Of a stretch of 35,245 bases of DNA, positions 17,801 through 24,577 are shown piece after piece. Position 1 is the first letter of the stretch, and each line of letters starts with the position of its first letter. The DNA is taken from NCBI GenBank assembly GCA_018780645.1, contig JADMJJ010000115.1, positions 1 through 35,245 of the forward strand, given 5' to 3'. The position numbers and the translations under genes are program-made. The DNA comes from Burkholderiaceae bacterium (GTDB lineage: Bacteria; Pseudomonadota; Gammaproteobacteria; Burkholderiales; Burkholderiaceae_C). The notes beneath the pieces were generated by a model. It made no database searches. It was not told where the DNA came from and worked only from the letters and a program-made list of their open reading frames with translations.

Positions 17801-18153
17801 TGTCGGCCAAGCAGCAGCAGTCGCTGGAGCGGGCCGCCGAGGCGATCTGGCACAGTGCCGACTGCGCGCCGTTCTTCGACGCCGCAAACCTCAGCTGGGC
17901 CGGCAACGAGGTGGCGATCAATTTCCAGGGTCAGGACTTGCGCATCGACCGCCTGGTCTGCCGCGCCGAGCAGGGCCGCAAGACCTGGTGGGTACTGGAC
18001 TACAAGCTGCACCCGGCGCCCGAGCGCGATGCCGGTTACCGCGCGCAGCTGGCGCGCTACCGCGAGGCGATTGCTCGGTTGCAGCCGGGCGATGCCGTGC
18101 GCTGCGCCTTCATCACCGGCCAGGGCCATCTGCTTGAGATGGAAGAAATCTGA
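14863..18153 (+). CDS. addA: AddA-like UvrD/RecB-family helicase-nuclease
   Basis: Partner of the preceding gene in double-strand-break resection. The 1096-residue protein has the complete superfamily 1 helicase set: Walker A EACAGAGKT (about 39-47), Ia AITFTRKAAGEM, II VLIDEFQDTS, III VGDPKQSIYRFRRAEP, V LTVHGAKGLEASVVFL and VI ALYVGMTRARS. The C-terminal RecB-like nuclease region has GEALHRALEW, LRIDRLV and WVLDYKLHPAP followed by QLARYREAI, so both catalytic parts look intact. Starts at TTG 14857 (AGGA 6 nt upstream, overlapping the addB stop), ATG 14863 or ATG 14878 are all possible; TTG has the best ribosome-site spacing. The junction implies translational coupling with addB. Confidence 0.87.
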   Translation: MDDGLMNAAGPAYRLDGALVARERFYRVACDPARSVVVEACAGAGKTWMLVSRILRALLDGAAPQEIVAITFTRKAAGEMRDRLSDWLREFSRAHSTPEARIQALVDRGMSVEQATQGQVLLGDLHAKLLIGGRAVEIRTFHAWFSQLLRAAPMELLQAQGLSPELQLVEDETDLMPELWLRFHGQVLNDAALLADYQALVAARGRNTVTRWLESAFSKRVELRLADPVLEASMPGADSIDAAFAGLAHPVQALRLPAWTRPLTALAQVLGGTKGATAQKAGSALEQALSLADHRVAFDAARLALFTATGTPRKNLGDSPLLDEGLERLNLLAAAIAQHEARSEHLQLVGLSRVLLSEYEALKASRGLVDMNDLERGALALLADADLSGWVQERLDARVRHVLIDEFQDTSPLQWHALYAWLSSYSGAGGGYSGQKPPAVFIVGDPKQSIYRFRRAEPRVFAAAREFVVQGLGGAVLECDHTRRNALPVLAAVNSVFEAAGEQGAYLGFRSHTTEVGAPSALDGVFVLADADETSSATTKDSTGWRPSLTEARHELEEHRRAAEARNIATAIQTLVGQGVSPGEVFVLARKRDPLRVLAQALKALELPHAAPEDTALLEAPDVRDLLALLDVLASPGHALSLAHALRSSLFGASEADLLSLADIARARPCSWWSALMTGDVEASPALQRAKTLLQRWSRLAGRVPPHDLLDRIVFEGDLTARLAAAVPPSERRQRLAAVDALLALVLDLDGGRYASVYSLVRALKKRALKLSWPSEPDAVQLLTVHGAKGLEASVVFLMDTDAAPTRAESATLAVDWPVHAAAPARVAFLASESRCPPALLPLLEDERQQRAREELNALYVGMTRARSCLVISRTPPRRAHAGTGNWWARLSPLAAPWPEARQEAEQASTVAQCTLLSLPALAVPPTLRAEAAPEDQALVPVADTAAIGEALHRALEWASGPAVRPFAELVAAAGRSFDLSAKQQQSLERAAEAIWHSADCAPFFDAANLSWAGNEVAINFQGQDLRIDRLVCRAEQGRKTWWVLDYKLHPAPERDAGYRAQLARYREAIARLQPGDAVRCAFITGQGHLLEMEEI

Positions 18154-18200
18154 GGCCCTTGCCCGGAGGCCTGTGAAAGCCGGGCTACAATGCAAGGCTT

Positions 18201-18277
<77 letters not shown>

Positions 18278-18316
18278 TCAAAATTTCTTCCTTCCGTTCT
18301 TCCTTCTTCTTTGCCT

Positions 18317-18393
18317 CTGCCCGTAGCTCAACTGGATAGAGCAGCTGCCTTCTAAGCAGCAGGTCGGGGGTTCGAGTCCCTCCGGGCAGGCCA
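18317..18393 (+). tRNA. tRNA-Arg (anticodon TCT)
   Basis: A 77-nt cloverleaf: acceptor CTGCCCG pairs with CGGGCAG, followed by discriminator G and encoded CCA. The anticodon stem GCTGC/GCAGC closes loop CTTCTAA with anticodon TCT, and the T-arm GGGGG/CCCTC encloses TTCGAGT. It begins 39 bp after tRNA-Pro; the spacer is strikingly pyrimidine-rich. The two are probably cotranscribed. Confidence 0.95.
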
Positions 18394-18476
18394 GCATTCT
18401 TCCATGCTCGGGCCGGCGGGATATCACCCAACATCACCTAGTTTTTGCAGCGTCTGTTCGCTTCAAGAGGAAAACC

Positions 18477-19370
18477 GTGTTCAAAAACCTGATGGTCTAT
18501 CGCATTGGCCCGGATTGGTCGGTCTCGTTGACGGAGCTGGAAGAGGCGCTGGACAAGGGGCGCTTTGCCGAATGTGGCGCCACGCAGATGCAGTCGCTGG
18601 GCTGGGTGTCGCCGCGCGGCGTGGCCCATGGCCTGCTGGCCGAGTCGGTCGGTGGGCACTGGATACTCAAGCTGATGATTGAGAAGAAGGTGCTGCCAGG
18701 CTCGGTGGTCAAGCGGGCGATGGAGCAGCGCGTCAAGAAGATCGAGCAGGAGACGGGGCGCAAGCCGGGCAAGAAGGAGTCCAAGGACCTCAAGGACGAG
18801 CTGATGCTGGAGCTGCTGCCCAAGGCCTTCACCACGCAGGAGTCGGTGCTGGTCTGGATCGACAAGGACAAGCAGCTGCTGTGCACCACTGCCGGCAGCC
18901 AGGGCAAGTCCGATGTGGTGATCACCGCCCTGGTCGAGGCCTGCCCCAAGCTCGTGCTGACCCTGCTGCAGACTACCGCCTCGGCCTCGGCCTGCATGTC
19001 GGCCTGGTTGTCCAGCGGCGAGCCGCCGGCCAGCTTCAGCATCGACCGCGAGTGCGAGCTCAAGGCGCCGGACGAATCCAAGGCGACGGTGCGCTATGCC
19101 CGCCACCTGCTGGACATCGACGAGGTGCGCGCCCATATCGCCGCCGGCAAGCAGCCGACCAAATTGGCGATGAGCTGGGACGACCGCGTCTCCTTCATGC
19201 TGACCGATGCGATGCAGCTGAAGAAGGTCTCCTTCCTTGACGTGGTGTTCGAGGGCGTGGCCCACAACGACGACGCCTTCGATGCCGACGCGGCCATTGC
19301 CACCGGCGAGCTTCGCCGCCTGATTCCCGATCTGATGGACGCGCTGGGCGGGGAGCTGGTCAAGACTTGA
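18477..19370 (+). CDS. rdgC: Recombination-associated protein RdgC
   Basis: Ring-shaped DNA-binding protein, nucleoid-associated, known to restrain RecA-mediated strand exchange. The 297-residue product begins MFKNLMVYRI, the usual RdgC start, and carries the family's characteristic GWVSPRG and KKIEQETGRKPGKKESKDLKDE segments, followed by the acidic C-terminal half. The start codon is GTG at 18477 with AAGAGG placed 6 nt upstream. It stands alone downstream of the tRNA genes, and its location near addAB puts two recombination functions close together, though not in one operon. It converges on the glutathione transferase gene. Confidence 0.94.
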   Translation: MFKNLMVYRIGPDWSVSLTELEEALDKGRFAECGATQMQSLGWVSPRGVAHGLLAESVGGHWILKLMIEKKVLPGSVVKRAMEQRVKKIEQETGRKPGKKESKDLKDELMLELLPKAFTTQESVLVWIDKDKQLLCTTAGSQGKSDVVITALVEACPKLVLTLLQTTASASACMSAWLSSGEPPASFSIDRECELKAPDESKATVRYARHLLDIDEVRAHIAAGKQPTKLAMSWDDRVSFMLTDAMQLKKVSFLDVVFEGVAHNDDAFDADAAIATGELRRLIPDLMDALGGELVKT

Positions 19371-19386
19371 CCCTGCCGCGGCAGGG
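19371..19386. other. Perfect palindrome between convergent genes
   Basis: CCCTGCCGCGGCAGGG is a perfect 16-bp palindrome that starts at the base after the rdgC stop and ends 9 bp before the end of the convergent glutathione transferase gene. It can form a hairpin on either transcript and may serve as a two-way 3' boundary. No T-tract follows on either side, so termination would not be classical. Confidence 0.4.
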
Positions 19387-19395
19387 TCTGCCAGA

Positions 19396-20088
19396 TCAAT
19401 GCCGTTTGTACTGCGTCGCACCGAACAGCACGTCGCGGGCCTTGTCGTCGGTCAAGACCTTGCGGTGCTCGGCCAGCACCTCCAGGCCGCGCTGCACGGC
19501 CGGGCGCTTGCCGATCTCGTCGAACCAGCCCTTCAGGTGCGGGAACTCGTTCCAGTCTATGCCCTGGTTCTTCCAGGAGCGCAGCCAGGGGAAGATGGCG
19601 ATGTCGGCGATCGAATACTCCGGCCCGCCGATATAGGTGCTGGCCGCCAAGCGCTTGTTCATCACCCCGTACAGGCGCCTGGCCTCATTGGTGTAGCGGT
19701 TGACGGCGTACTCGATCTTCTCCGGCGCGTAGATGCGGAAATGGTGGGCCTGGCCCAGCATCGGCCCCACGCCCCCCATCTGGAACATCAGCCACTCCAG
19801 CACCTCGTACTTGGCGCGCGTGCTCTGAGGCAGGAACTTGCCGGTCTTGCCGGCCAGATAGAGCAAGATGGCACCCGACTCGAACAGGCTGATCGGTTTG
19901 CCGTCCGGGCCGTCTGGGTCGACGATGGCCGGGATCTTGTTGTTGGGGCTGATGGCCAGGAATGAGGCCGCAAACTGGTCGCCGGCGCCAATATCCACTG
20001 GAATCACCCGATACGGCAGGCCGCACTCCTCCAGCATGATGTGAACCTTGTGGCCGTTGGGGGTGGGCCACGAATACACTTCGATCAT
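19396..20088 (-). CDS. Glutathione S-transferase, Nu-class-like (YfcG type)
   Basis: Glutathione-dependent enzyme of the thioredoxin-fold GST superfamily. The 230-residue protein begins MIEVYSWPTPNGHKVHIMLEE-like, placing Thr9 and Asn11 where YfcG and YghU, the disulfide-bond reductases, have the residues that contact glutathione. The N-terminal domain also has NNKIPAIVDPDG (cis-proline) and FESGAILLYLA. The C-terminal helical domain contains SIADIAIFPW with the conserved Asp. Peroxide or disulfide reduction is the likely activity by analogy; the real substrate is unknown. ATG is at 20088. It diverges from the 246-residue unknown gene and converges on rdgC. Confidence 0.9.
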   Translation of the reverse strand: MIEVYSWPTPNGHKVHIMLEECGLPYRVIPVDIGAGDQFAASFLAISPNNKIPAIVDPDGPDGKPISLFESGAILLYLAGKTGKFLPQSTRAKYEVLEWLMFQMGGVGPMLGQAHHFRIYAPEKIEYAVNRYTNEARRLYGVMNKRLAASTYIGGPEYSIADIAIFPWLRSWKNQGIDWNEFPHLKGWFDEIGKRPAVQRGLEVLAEHRKVLTDDKARDVLFGATQYKRH

Positions 20089-20162
20089 TGCCTTGGCCTT
20101 TCAAAAAGGGTCGCCGCGGAGGCGGCTGGCCGTTCCCCGACTTTATTGGATTGTTCCGACTC

Positions 20163-20903
20163 ATGCTCAAGCATCTGAAACACTGGTTTGCCGGCCGCGC
20201 CAACGCCCTGCGTTGGAAGGCGGTGGCGGAGTGGGCGGAGGACCAGGGGGCGCAGTTCAAGCTGATTCGTGACGGCCAGGGTTTCGTCGTTGAGCACCCC
20301 GATGCCAGGCCGCGCGCCTGGCGCATGGAGTGGGGCAGCTCGCAGCGCAGCTACATCGAGGGGCCGGAGCTGCGCATACGCTGCGAACTCAAGCTCTCGC
20401 CCGAGTTGCAGATGATGGTGGTGTCGCGCCAGCTGATGGAGCAGTTGGAGGCCTCGGTGTTCGAGATGTACACCGACACCTTGAAGACCCGGGTCGACAC
20501 CGACACGCCCGAAGAAGTGCGCTGGCTGGTGATGTTCCCCAAGTTCGCCGGCTTCAACACCAAGCTGCTGCGCAACCGCTTCGGTGCAGTCTGCATGTCC
20601 AAGGAGGCGATTGCCACCTGGCTGCAGGGGCCTCTGGGCGCCGCGCTTGAGCAGGCCAGCGAGACCGGCGTGCTGGCCAAGGAGCCGCCGATGCTGATGC
20701 TGACGCAGCGCGGCAATCTCTATCTGCGCTTCGGCCTGGATGAGCCCGACATCGAGATCATCGAGGCGCTGTTGAAGCTGTTCGAGGTGGCCTGTGCCGA
20801 AGCGCAGCGGGCCAATACCAAGATCGTCGAGGGCGGCTGGCCGACCACCTCGTCGATCGCCTGGCAGAGTCAGCCCGGCGAGGACGATCCGCCCCGACGC
20901 TGA
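20163..20903 (+). CDS. Hypothetical protein, 246 residues
   Basis: I do not recognise a named family. The likely start is ATG 20163 (MLKHLKHWF); the frame stays open back to 20088, but that would overlap the first base of the divergent glutathione transferase. The protein is soluble, with mixed alpha/beta character. It has an N-terminal basic stretch, then WAEDQGAQFKLIRDGQGFVVEH and a central acidic region with DTDTPEEVRWLVMFPKF. It ends with a helix near EIIEALLKLFEVACAEAQ and a disordered tail. No signal peptide, membrane segment or cysteine motif is visible. Base composition and codon use resemble its neighbours, so it looks like a resident gene. It converges on the phosphotransferase gene after 10 bp. 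Confidence 0.75.
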   Translation: MLKHLKHWFAGRANALRWKAVAEWAEDQGAQFKLIRDGQGFVVEHPDARPRAWRMEWGSSQRSYIEGPELRIRCELKLSPELQMMVVSRQLMEQLEASVFEMYTDTLKTRVDTDTPEEVRWLVMFPKFAGFNTKLLRNRFGAVCMSKEAIATWLQGPLGAALEQASETGVLAKEPPMLMLTQRGNLYLRFGLDEPDIEIIEALLKLFEVACAEAQRANTKIVEGGWPTTSSIAWQSQPGEDDPPRR

Positions 20904-20913
20904 CTCAGGACGC

Positions 20914-21999
20914 TCAAGACTTCTTCGCGAACTGCCAGCCCAGCTCGGCCATTGGCCGGGCACCGGCGCCGGTCTCGCGGGCGCGATCGCTGGACGCCGT
21001 GCCGTCCTCCACCCGCTTGGCAATGCCTTGCAGGATGGCGGCAATGCGGAACAGGTTGTAGGCCATATAGAAGTTCCAGTCCTTCATCACGGTTTCGGCG
21101 TCCGCCCGGCCGGTGCGCTCGCAGTAGCGCCGCACATAGCTGAGCTCATCAGGAATACCCAGGGCCGCCAGATCCTTGCCGCCCAGGCCGCGGGCCGCGC
21201 CCGAGGTCTGGATATGCCAGGACATGCAGTGGTAGCTGAAGTCAGCCAGCGGGTGACCCAGGGTTGAGAGCTCCCAGTCCAGCACCGCCAGCGCGCGCGG
21301 TTCAGTGGGGTGAAAGACGAGGTTGTCCATGCGGTAGTCGCCGTGGACGATGGAGACTTCCGAGGGGTCGCGGGCCGAGTCGGGGATATTGGCCGGCAGC
21401 CAGGCGATCAGCTCGTTCATCGCCGGTATGTCCTGGGTCACCGAGGCCAGGTACTGCTTGCTCCAGCGGCCGATCTGGCGTTCGAAGTAGTTGCCCGGCT
21501 TGCCATAGCTGCTCAGCCCCACGGCGGCAAAGTCCACCTTGTGCAGCGCCGCCATCACGCGGTTCATCTCGTCGTAGATGGCGGCCCGCTCGGCCATGCT
21601 CATGCCGGGCAGCGATTGGTCCCACAGCACGCGGCCCTGCATGAACTCCATCACATAGAAGGCACGGCCCATCACCGATTCGTCCTCGCACAGCGCCAGC
21701 ATGCGCGGCACCGGCACGTCGCTGCCCTGCAAGGCCTTCATGACCGCGAACTCGCGCTCGATGGCATGGGCGGAGGGCAGCAACTTGGCGACGGGCCCTG
21801 GCTTGGCCCGCATCACATAGCTGCCTCCAGGGGTGTTGAGCTTGTAGGTCGGGTTGGACTGGCCGCCCTTGAATTGCTCGACGCTCAGCGGCCCAGCAAA
21901 GCCGGGCACTCGGGGCTTCAGCCAGGCGGCCAGGGCCTCGGTGTCGAATTGCTGCTGTGCCGAAACGGCACGTGTGCCGGTGAAGGCGTCAATATCCAT
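20914..21999 (-). CDS. APH-fold phosphotransferase family protein
   Basis: Kinase-like enzyme of the aminoglycoside phosphotransferase/choline kinase fold, of the ACAD10/acyl-CoA-dehydrogenase-associated type. The 361 residues show a nucleotide-binding N-lobe with GGQSNPTYKL and the lysine-bearing YVMRAKPG, the catalytic loop VHGDYRMDNLVFH (Asp and Asn in place) and the metal Asp in AVLDWELSTLGHPLADF. In this family the substrate is usually a hydroxyacyl or related metabolite rather than an antibiotic, so I do not call it a resistance gene. ATG at 21999 follows AAGGATC. It lies 56 bp downstream of the Crp/Fnr regulator on the same strand and may be cotranscribed with it. Confidence 0.88.
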   Translation of the reverse strand: MDIDAFTGTRAVSAQQQFDTEALAAWLKPRVPGFAGPLSVEQFKGGQSNPTYKLNTPGGSYVMRAKPGPVAKLLPSAHAIEREFAVMKALQGSDVPVPRMLALCEDESVMGRAFYVMEFMQGRVLWDQSLPGMSMAERAAIYDEMNRVMAALHKVDFAAVGLSSYGKPGNYFERQIGRWSKQYLASVTQDIPAMNELIAWLPANIPDSARDPSEVSIVHGDYRMDNLVFHPTEPRALAVLDWELSTLGHPLADFSYHCMSWHIQTSGAARGLGGKDLAALGIPDELSYVRRYCERTGRADAETVMKDWNFYMAYNLFRIAAILQGIAKRVEDGTASSDRARETGAGARPMAELGWQFAKKS

Positions 22000-22055
22000 G
22001 GCTCTGATCCTTCAAAGGGTTGGTTCTGCGACCCATCCCGCAAGGATGAGTGCTG

Positions 22056-22760
22056 TCAGCGTTCGGCGATCTGCAGCAGCTTGTCCTTGCTCAGCACCAC
22101 CAGCCGGGTGGGCTCGACGCGCACCGCGCCGTCGCGCTCGAAGGACTTCAGCTCCTGGTTGACGCGCTGGCGCGACGCGCCCAGCAGCTGGGCCAGGTCT
22201 TCCTGTGCAAGCTGCAGGCCGATGCGTATCTCCTCGCCCTGCTGCACCCCGTAGGAACGGGCCAGCAGCAGAATCTGCTTGGCCAGGCGCGAGGCCAGCG
22301 GCCGGGTGTTGAGATCCTCGATGGCATCGAACATCAGGCGCAGGCGCCGGCAGTTCAGGCGCAGCAAGGCGTCGTAGAGCTCGACATGGGTCTTCAGCAG
22401 CTCCTTGAAATCGGCCTTGCGCACCGCCAGCAGGGTGGTCTCGCCATAGGCGCTGGCATCGTGGGTGCGCGGAAAGCCGTCGATCAGGGCGATGTCGCCG
22501 AACCAGACGCCCGGCTCCGCATAGGTCAGCGTGACCTGCTTGCCCGACAGCGAGACCGAGCTGACCCGCACCGCGCCACGGGCCACGCCTATCCATTCTT
22601 CGGCGGGTTCGCCGCGAGAGGAGAGCATCGCGCCGTCCTTGAGCCGCCTCACCGTTGCGCGTGCCAAGATATCGGTGCGCAGGGCCAAGGAGAGCTTTGA
22701 GAACCACGAACCCGAGTCGATGTTGCTGCGTTCGAGAATTGTAAGAACTGTGCTGTTCAT
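22056..22760 (-). CDS. Crp/Fnr-family transcriptional regulator
   Basis: Regulator with an N-terminal cyclic-nucleotide-binding-like beta-barrel (IGVARGAVRVSSVSLSGKQVTL, GVWFGDIALIDGFPRTHDA) and a C-terminal winged helix with recognition part QEDLAQLLGASRQRVNQELKSF. It has 234 residues from ATG 22760. The N-terminal cysteine cluster of FNR is absent, and the phosphate-binding residues of the CRP cAMP pocket are not clearly conserved, so the effector is unknown. A second in-frame ATG at 22799 adds 13 residues that partly repeat the first start region; neither has a strong ribosome site. It diverges from the aldolase gene, which may be a target, and the phosphotransferase gene follows it. Confidence 0.88.
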   Translation of the reverse strand: MNSTVLTILERSNIDSGSWFSKLSLALRTDILARATVRRLKDGAMLSSRGEPAEEWIGVARGAVRVSSVSLSGKQVTLTYAEPGVWFGDIALIDGFPRTHDASAYGETTLLAVRKADFKELLKTHVELYDALLRLNCRRLRLMFDAIEDLNTRPLASRLAKQILLLARSYGVQQGEEIRIGLQLAQEDLAQLLGASRQRVNQELKSFERDGAVRVEPTRLVVLSKDKLLQIAER

Positions 22761-22799
22761 GCCTTGTCGCTGAAGTGACAGCAGAACCCTGCTGTTCAT
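22744..22799 (-). repeat. Short in-phase direct repeat at the regulator start
   Basis: On the minus strand the 17-nt pattern ATGAACAGCAnnGTTCT occurs twice, at 22799-22783 and 22760-22744, exactly 39 nt apart with 15 of 17 identities. Each copy begins with an in-frame ATG, so it makes two alternative starts with related peptides (MNSRVL and MNSTVL). It may be a small duplication or a pair of operator half-sites for autoregulation. Confidence 0.5.
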
Positions 22800-22884
22800 C
22801 CCTATTGTCCATGAGTGCGCGCGCTGCGGTTTGAGACCTGCATCTATTGCCGCCCGGCGCCCTGCCGAACCCCAGGAGACCTTG

Positions 22885-23664
22885 ATGACATCACATGCTC
22901 TACCTCTGATGCCCAACCGCCGCGGGCAGGTCAGTGAGGCCGAATGGCGGCAGCGCGTGGACCTGGCCGCCGCCTACCGGCTGGTCGCCCTGTTCGGTTG
23001 GGACGATCTGGTTTTCACCCACATCAGCGCTCGTGTGCCGGACAGCGAGGACCAGTTCCTGATCAATCCCTACGGCATGATGTTCGAGGAGATCACGGCG
23101 TCCAGCCTGATCAAGGTGGACGGCACGGGGCGGCAGCTGGAGGAGGGGCCCTATCCAGTCAACCCGGCCGGTTTCACCATACACAGCGCCGTGCATGCGG
23201 CCCGTCATGACGCCGGCTGCGTGCTGCACACCCATTCGCTGAACGGCGTGGCCGTATCGGCCCAGGCCCAGGGCGTGTTGCCGATCTCGCAGCATTCGAT
23301 CTTTGTACTGAACAGCCTGGGCTATCACGACTACGAGGGCGTGGCCCTGCGCGATGACGAGAAGCCGCGCCTGGTGCAGGACCTGGGTTCGAACAACTAT
23401 CTGATGCTGCGCAACCACGGCCTGCTGACCCTGGGGCGCACGATTGCTGATGCCTTTGTGGCGATGTACTTCTTCGAGGCCGTCTGCACGATACAGGTAC
23501 GTGCGCTGGCCGGTGGTGGCGAGCTGACCCGCGTGCACCCGGAGATCATCGAGGGGGCAGGGCGGCAGGCGGCCCAGGTCACCAAGGGCATGGGTGCCGG
23601 GGCGCTGAACTGGCCGGGCCTGTTGCGCCGGCTGGATCGCCGCAGCCCGGGCTACGACGTCTGA
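22885..23664 (+). CDS. Class II aldolase/adducin family protein
   Basis: Probable metal-dependent enzyme of the fuculose-aldolase/adducin fold. The 259-residue product has the zinc-binding VLHTHSLNG (two His) and LMLRNHGLLTLG (third His) and the acidic tail of the active site, within a complete domain beginning WRQRVDLAAAYRLVALFGWDDLVFTHISARVP. Many relatives of this length in Burkholderiales lack a proven substrate; the retained ligands suggest activity on a small hydroxyl- or phospho-sugar-like compound, which I cannot specify. The ATG at 22885 has AGGAG 6 nt upstream. It diverges from the Crp/Fnr gene and ends 6 bp from the convergent enoyl-CoA hydratase gene. Confidence 0.88.
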   Translation: MTSHALPLMPNRRGQVSEAEWRQRVDLAAAYRLVALFGWDDLVFTHISARVPDSEDQFLINPYGMMFEEITASSLIKVDGTGRQLEEGPYPVNPAGFTIHSAVHAARHDAGCVLHTHSLNGVAVSAQAQGVLPISQHSIFVLNSLGYHDYEGVALRDDEKPRLVQDLGSNNYLMLRNHGLLTLGRTIADAFVAMYFFEAVCTIQVRALAGGGELTRVHPEIIEGAGRQAAQVTKGMGAGALNWPGLLRRLDRRSPGYDV

Positions 23665-23670
23665 AGCGCC

Positions 23671-24450
23671 TTATTTGAACAGCGGTGGGCGGCGGGCGAA
23701 GAAGGCCTCGATGCCCTCGCCGCCGTTGTCGTGGAACAGGTTGTTGACGAAATGGTCGCGCTCCAGCGCCAGGTGCTGGCGCAGCGCGCCCGCCTGGGCC
23801 TTGTGCACCAGGTCCTTGGCACTGGCCATCGCATTGGGCGCCATCTGGCCCAGGCGCTCGGCCAGCTCCAACGCCTGGGTCAGGGCCTGGCCGGGTTCGG
23901 TCAGGTAGTTGACCACACCCTGGCGGTGCAACTGCTCTGCGCCGATTGGCTCGGCCAGGAGCATCAGCTGCATCACCTGGCTGCGCGGCAAGGCCTGCAT
24001 CAGGTGCGAAACGGCACCGCCGTCGGGTGACAGGCCGACCCGACCATAGGACAGCACGAAGCGGGCGTCCTTGGCCGCGACCAGCAGGTCACAGGTCAGC
24101 GCCAGCGAGAAGCCGGCGCCGGCTGCTGCGCCTTCCACGGCGGCGATCACCGGCTTCGGAAAGGCCCGCAGCGCCTCCACCAGTTCGTGAAAGCGCTCGA
24201 TCGACTCGGTCTGCACCTGCGGTCCGGCGGCACGATTGCCGACCAAGCGCTGCAGATTGCCGCCCGAACAGAAGTGACCGCCGTCACCGGTCAGCACCAC
24301 GCAGCGCACCTGATCCTCGGCGTCGGCGTAGTTCAGCGCCTCGACAAAGGCCGCATAGATCTGCGGCGACAGCGTGTTGCGCGTGGCCGGGTCGCTCAGG
24401 GTGAGCAGCATCGTGGAGCCGAATCGTTCGATACGCAGTTCTGCAGGCAT
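23671..24450 (-). CDS. Enoyl-CoA hydratase/isomerase family protein
   Basis: Crotonase-fold acyl-CoA enzyme of 259 residues. The oxyanion-hole segments are HFCSGGNLQRL and AAVEGAAAGAGFSLALTCDLLVA. The second catalytic position lies in VGLSPDGGAVSHL, where an Asp replaces the Glu of classical hydratases, as in PaaG-like and oxepin-CoA-hydrolase-like members. The overall pattern, with GNLQRLVGNR, recalls the so-called alternative-type oxepin-CoA hydrolase of aromatic degradation, but no other phenylacetate genes are nearby, so a precise role is not assigned. ATG is at 24450. It diverges from the FimV-like gene. Confidence 0.88.
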   Translation of the reverse strand: MPAELRIERFGSTMLLTLSDPATRNTLSPQIYAAFVEALNYADAEDQVRCVVLTGDGGHFCSGGNLQRLVGNRAAGPQVQTESIERFHELVEALRAFPKPVIAAVEGAAAGAGFSLALTCDLLVAAKDARFVLSYGRVGLSPDGGAVSHLMQALPRSQVMQLMLLAEPIGAEQLHRQGVVNYLTEPGQALTQALELAERLGQMAPNAMASAKDLVHKAQAGALRQHLALERDHFVNNLFHDNGGEGIEAFFARRPPLFK

Positions 24451-24577
24451 ATGTGGGCGTCGGAAAGTGGGCCAATGTGAAACGATTGTGGCATGCAGGC
24501 AGGGCCGCGCAGGCCATGGCTACCCCTGTTTCCCATCGGTGAGCAGATGTATCTTCCATGCTAGAGTGCTGGGCAAA

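Noticed and set aside
20914-21999. Aminoglycoside resistance kinase
   Set aside because: The fold is shared, but the motif set and length fit the acyl-CoA-dehydrogenase-associated phosphotransferases; there is no resistance context such as an integron or transposon.
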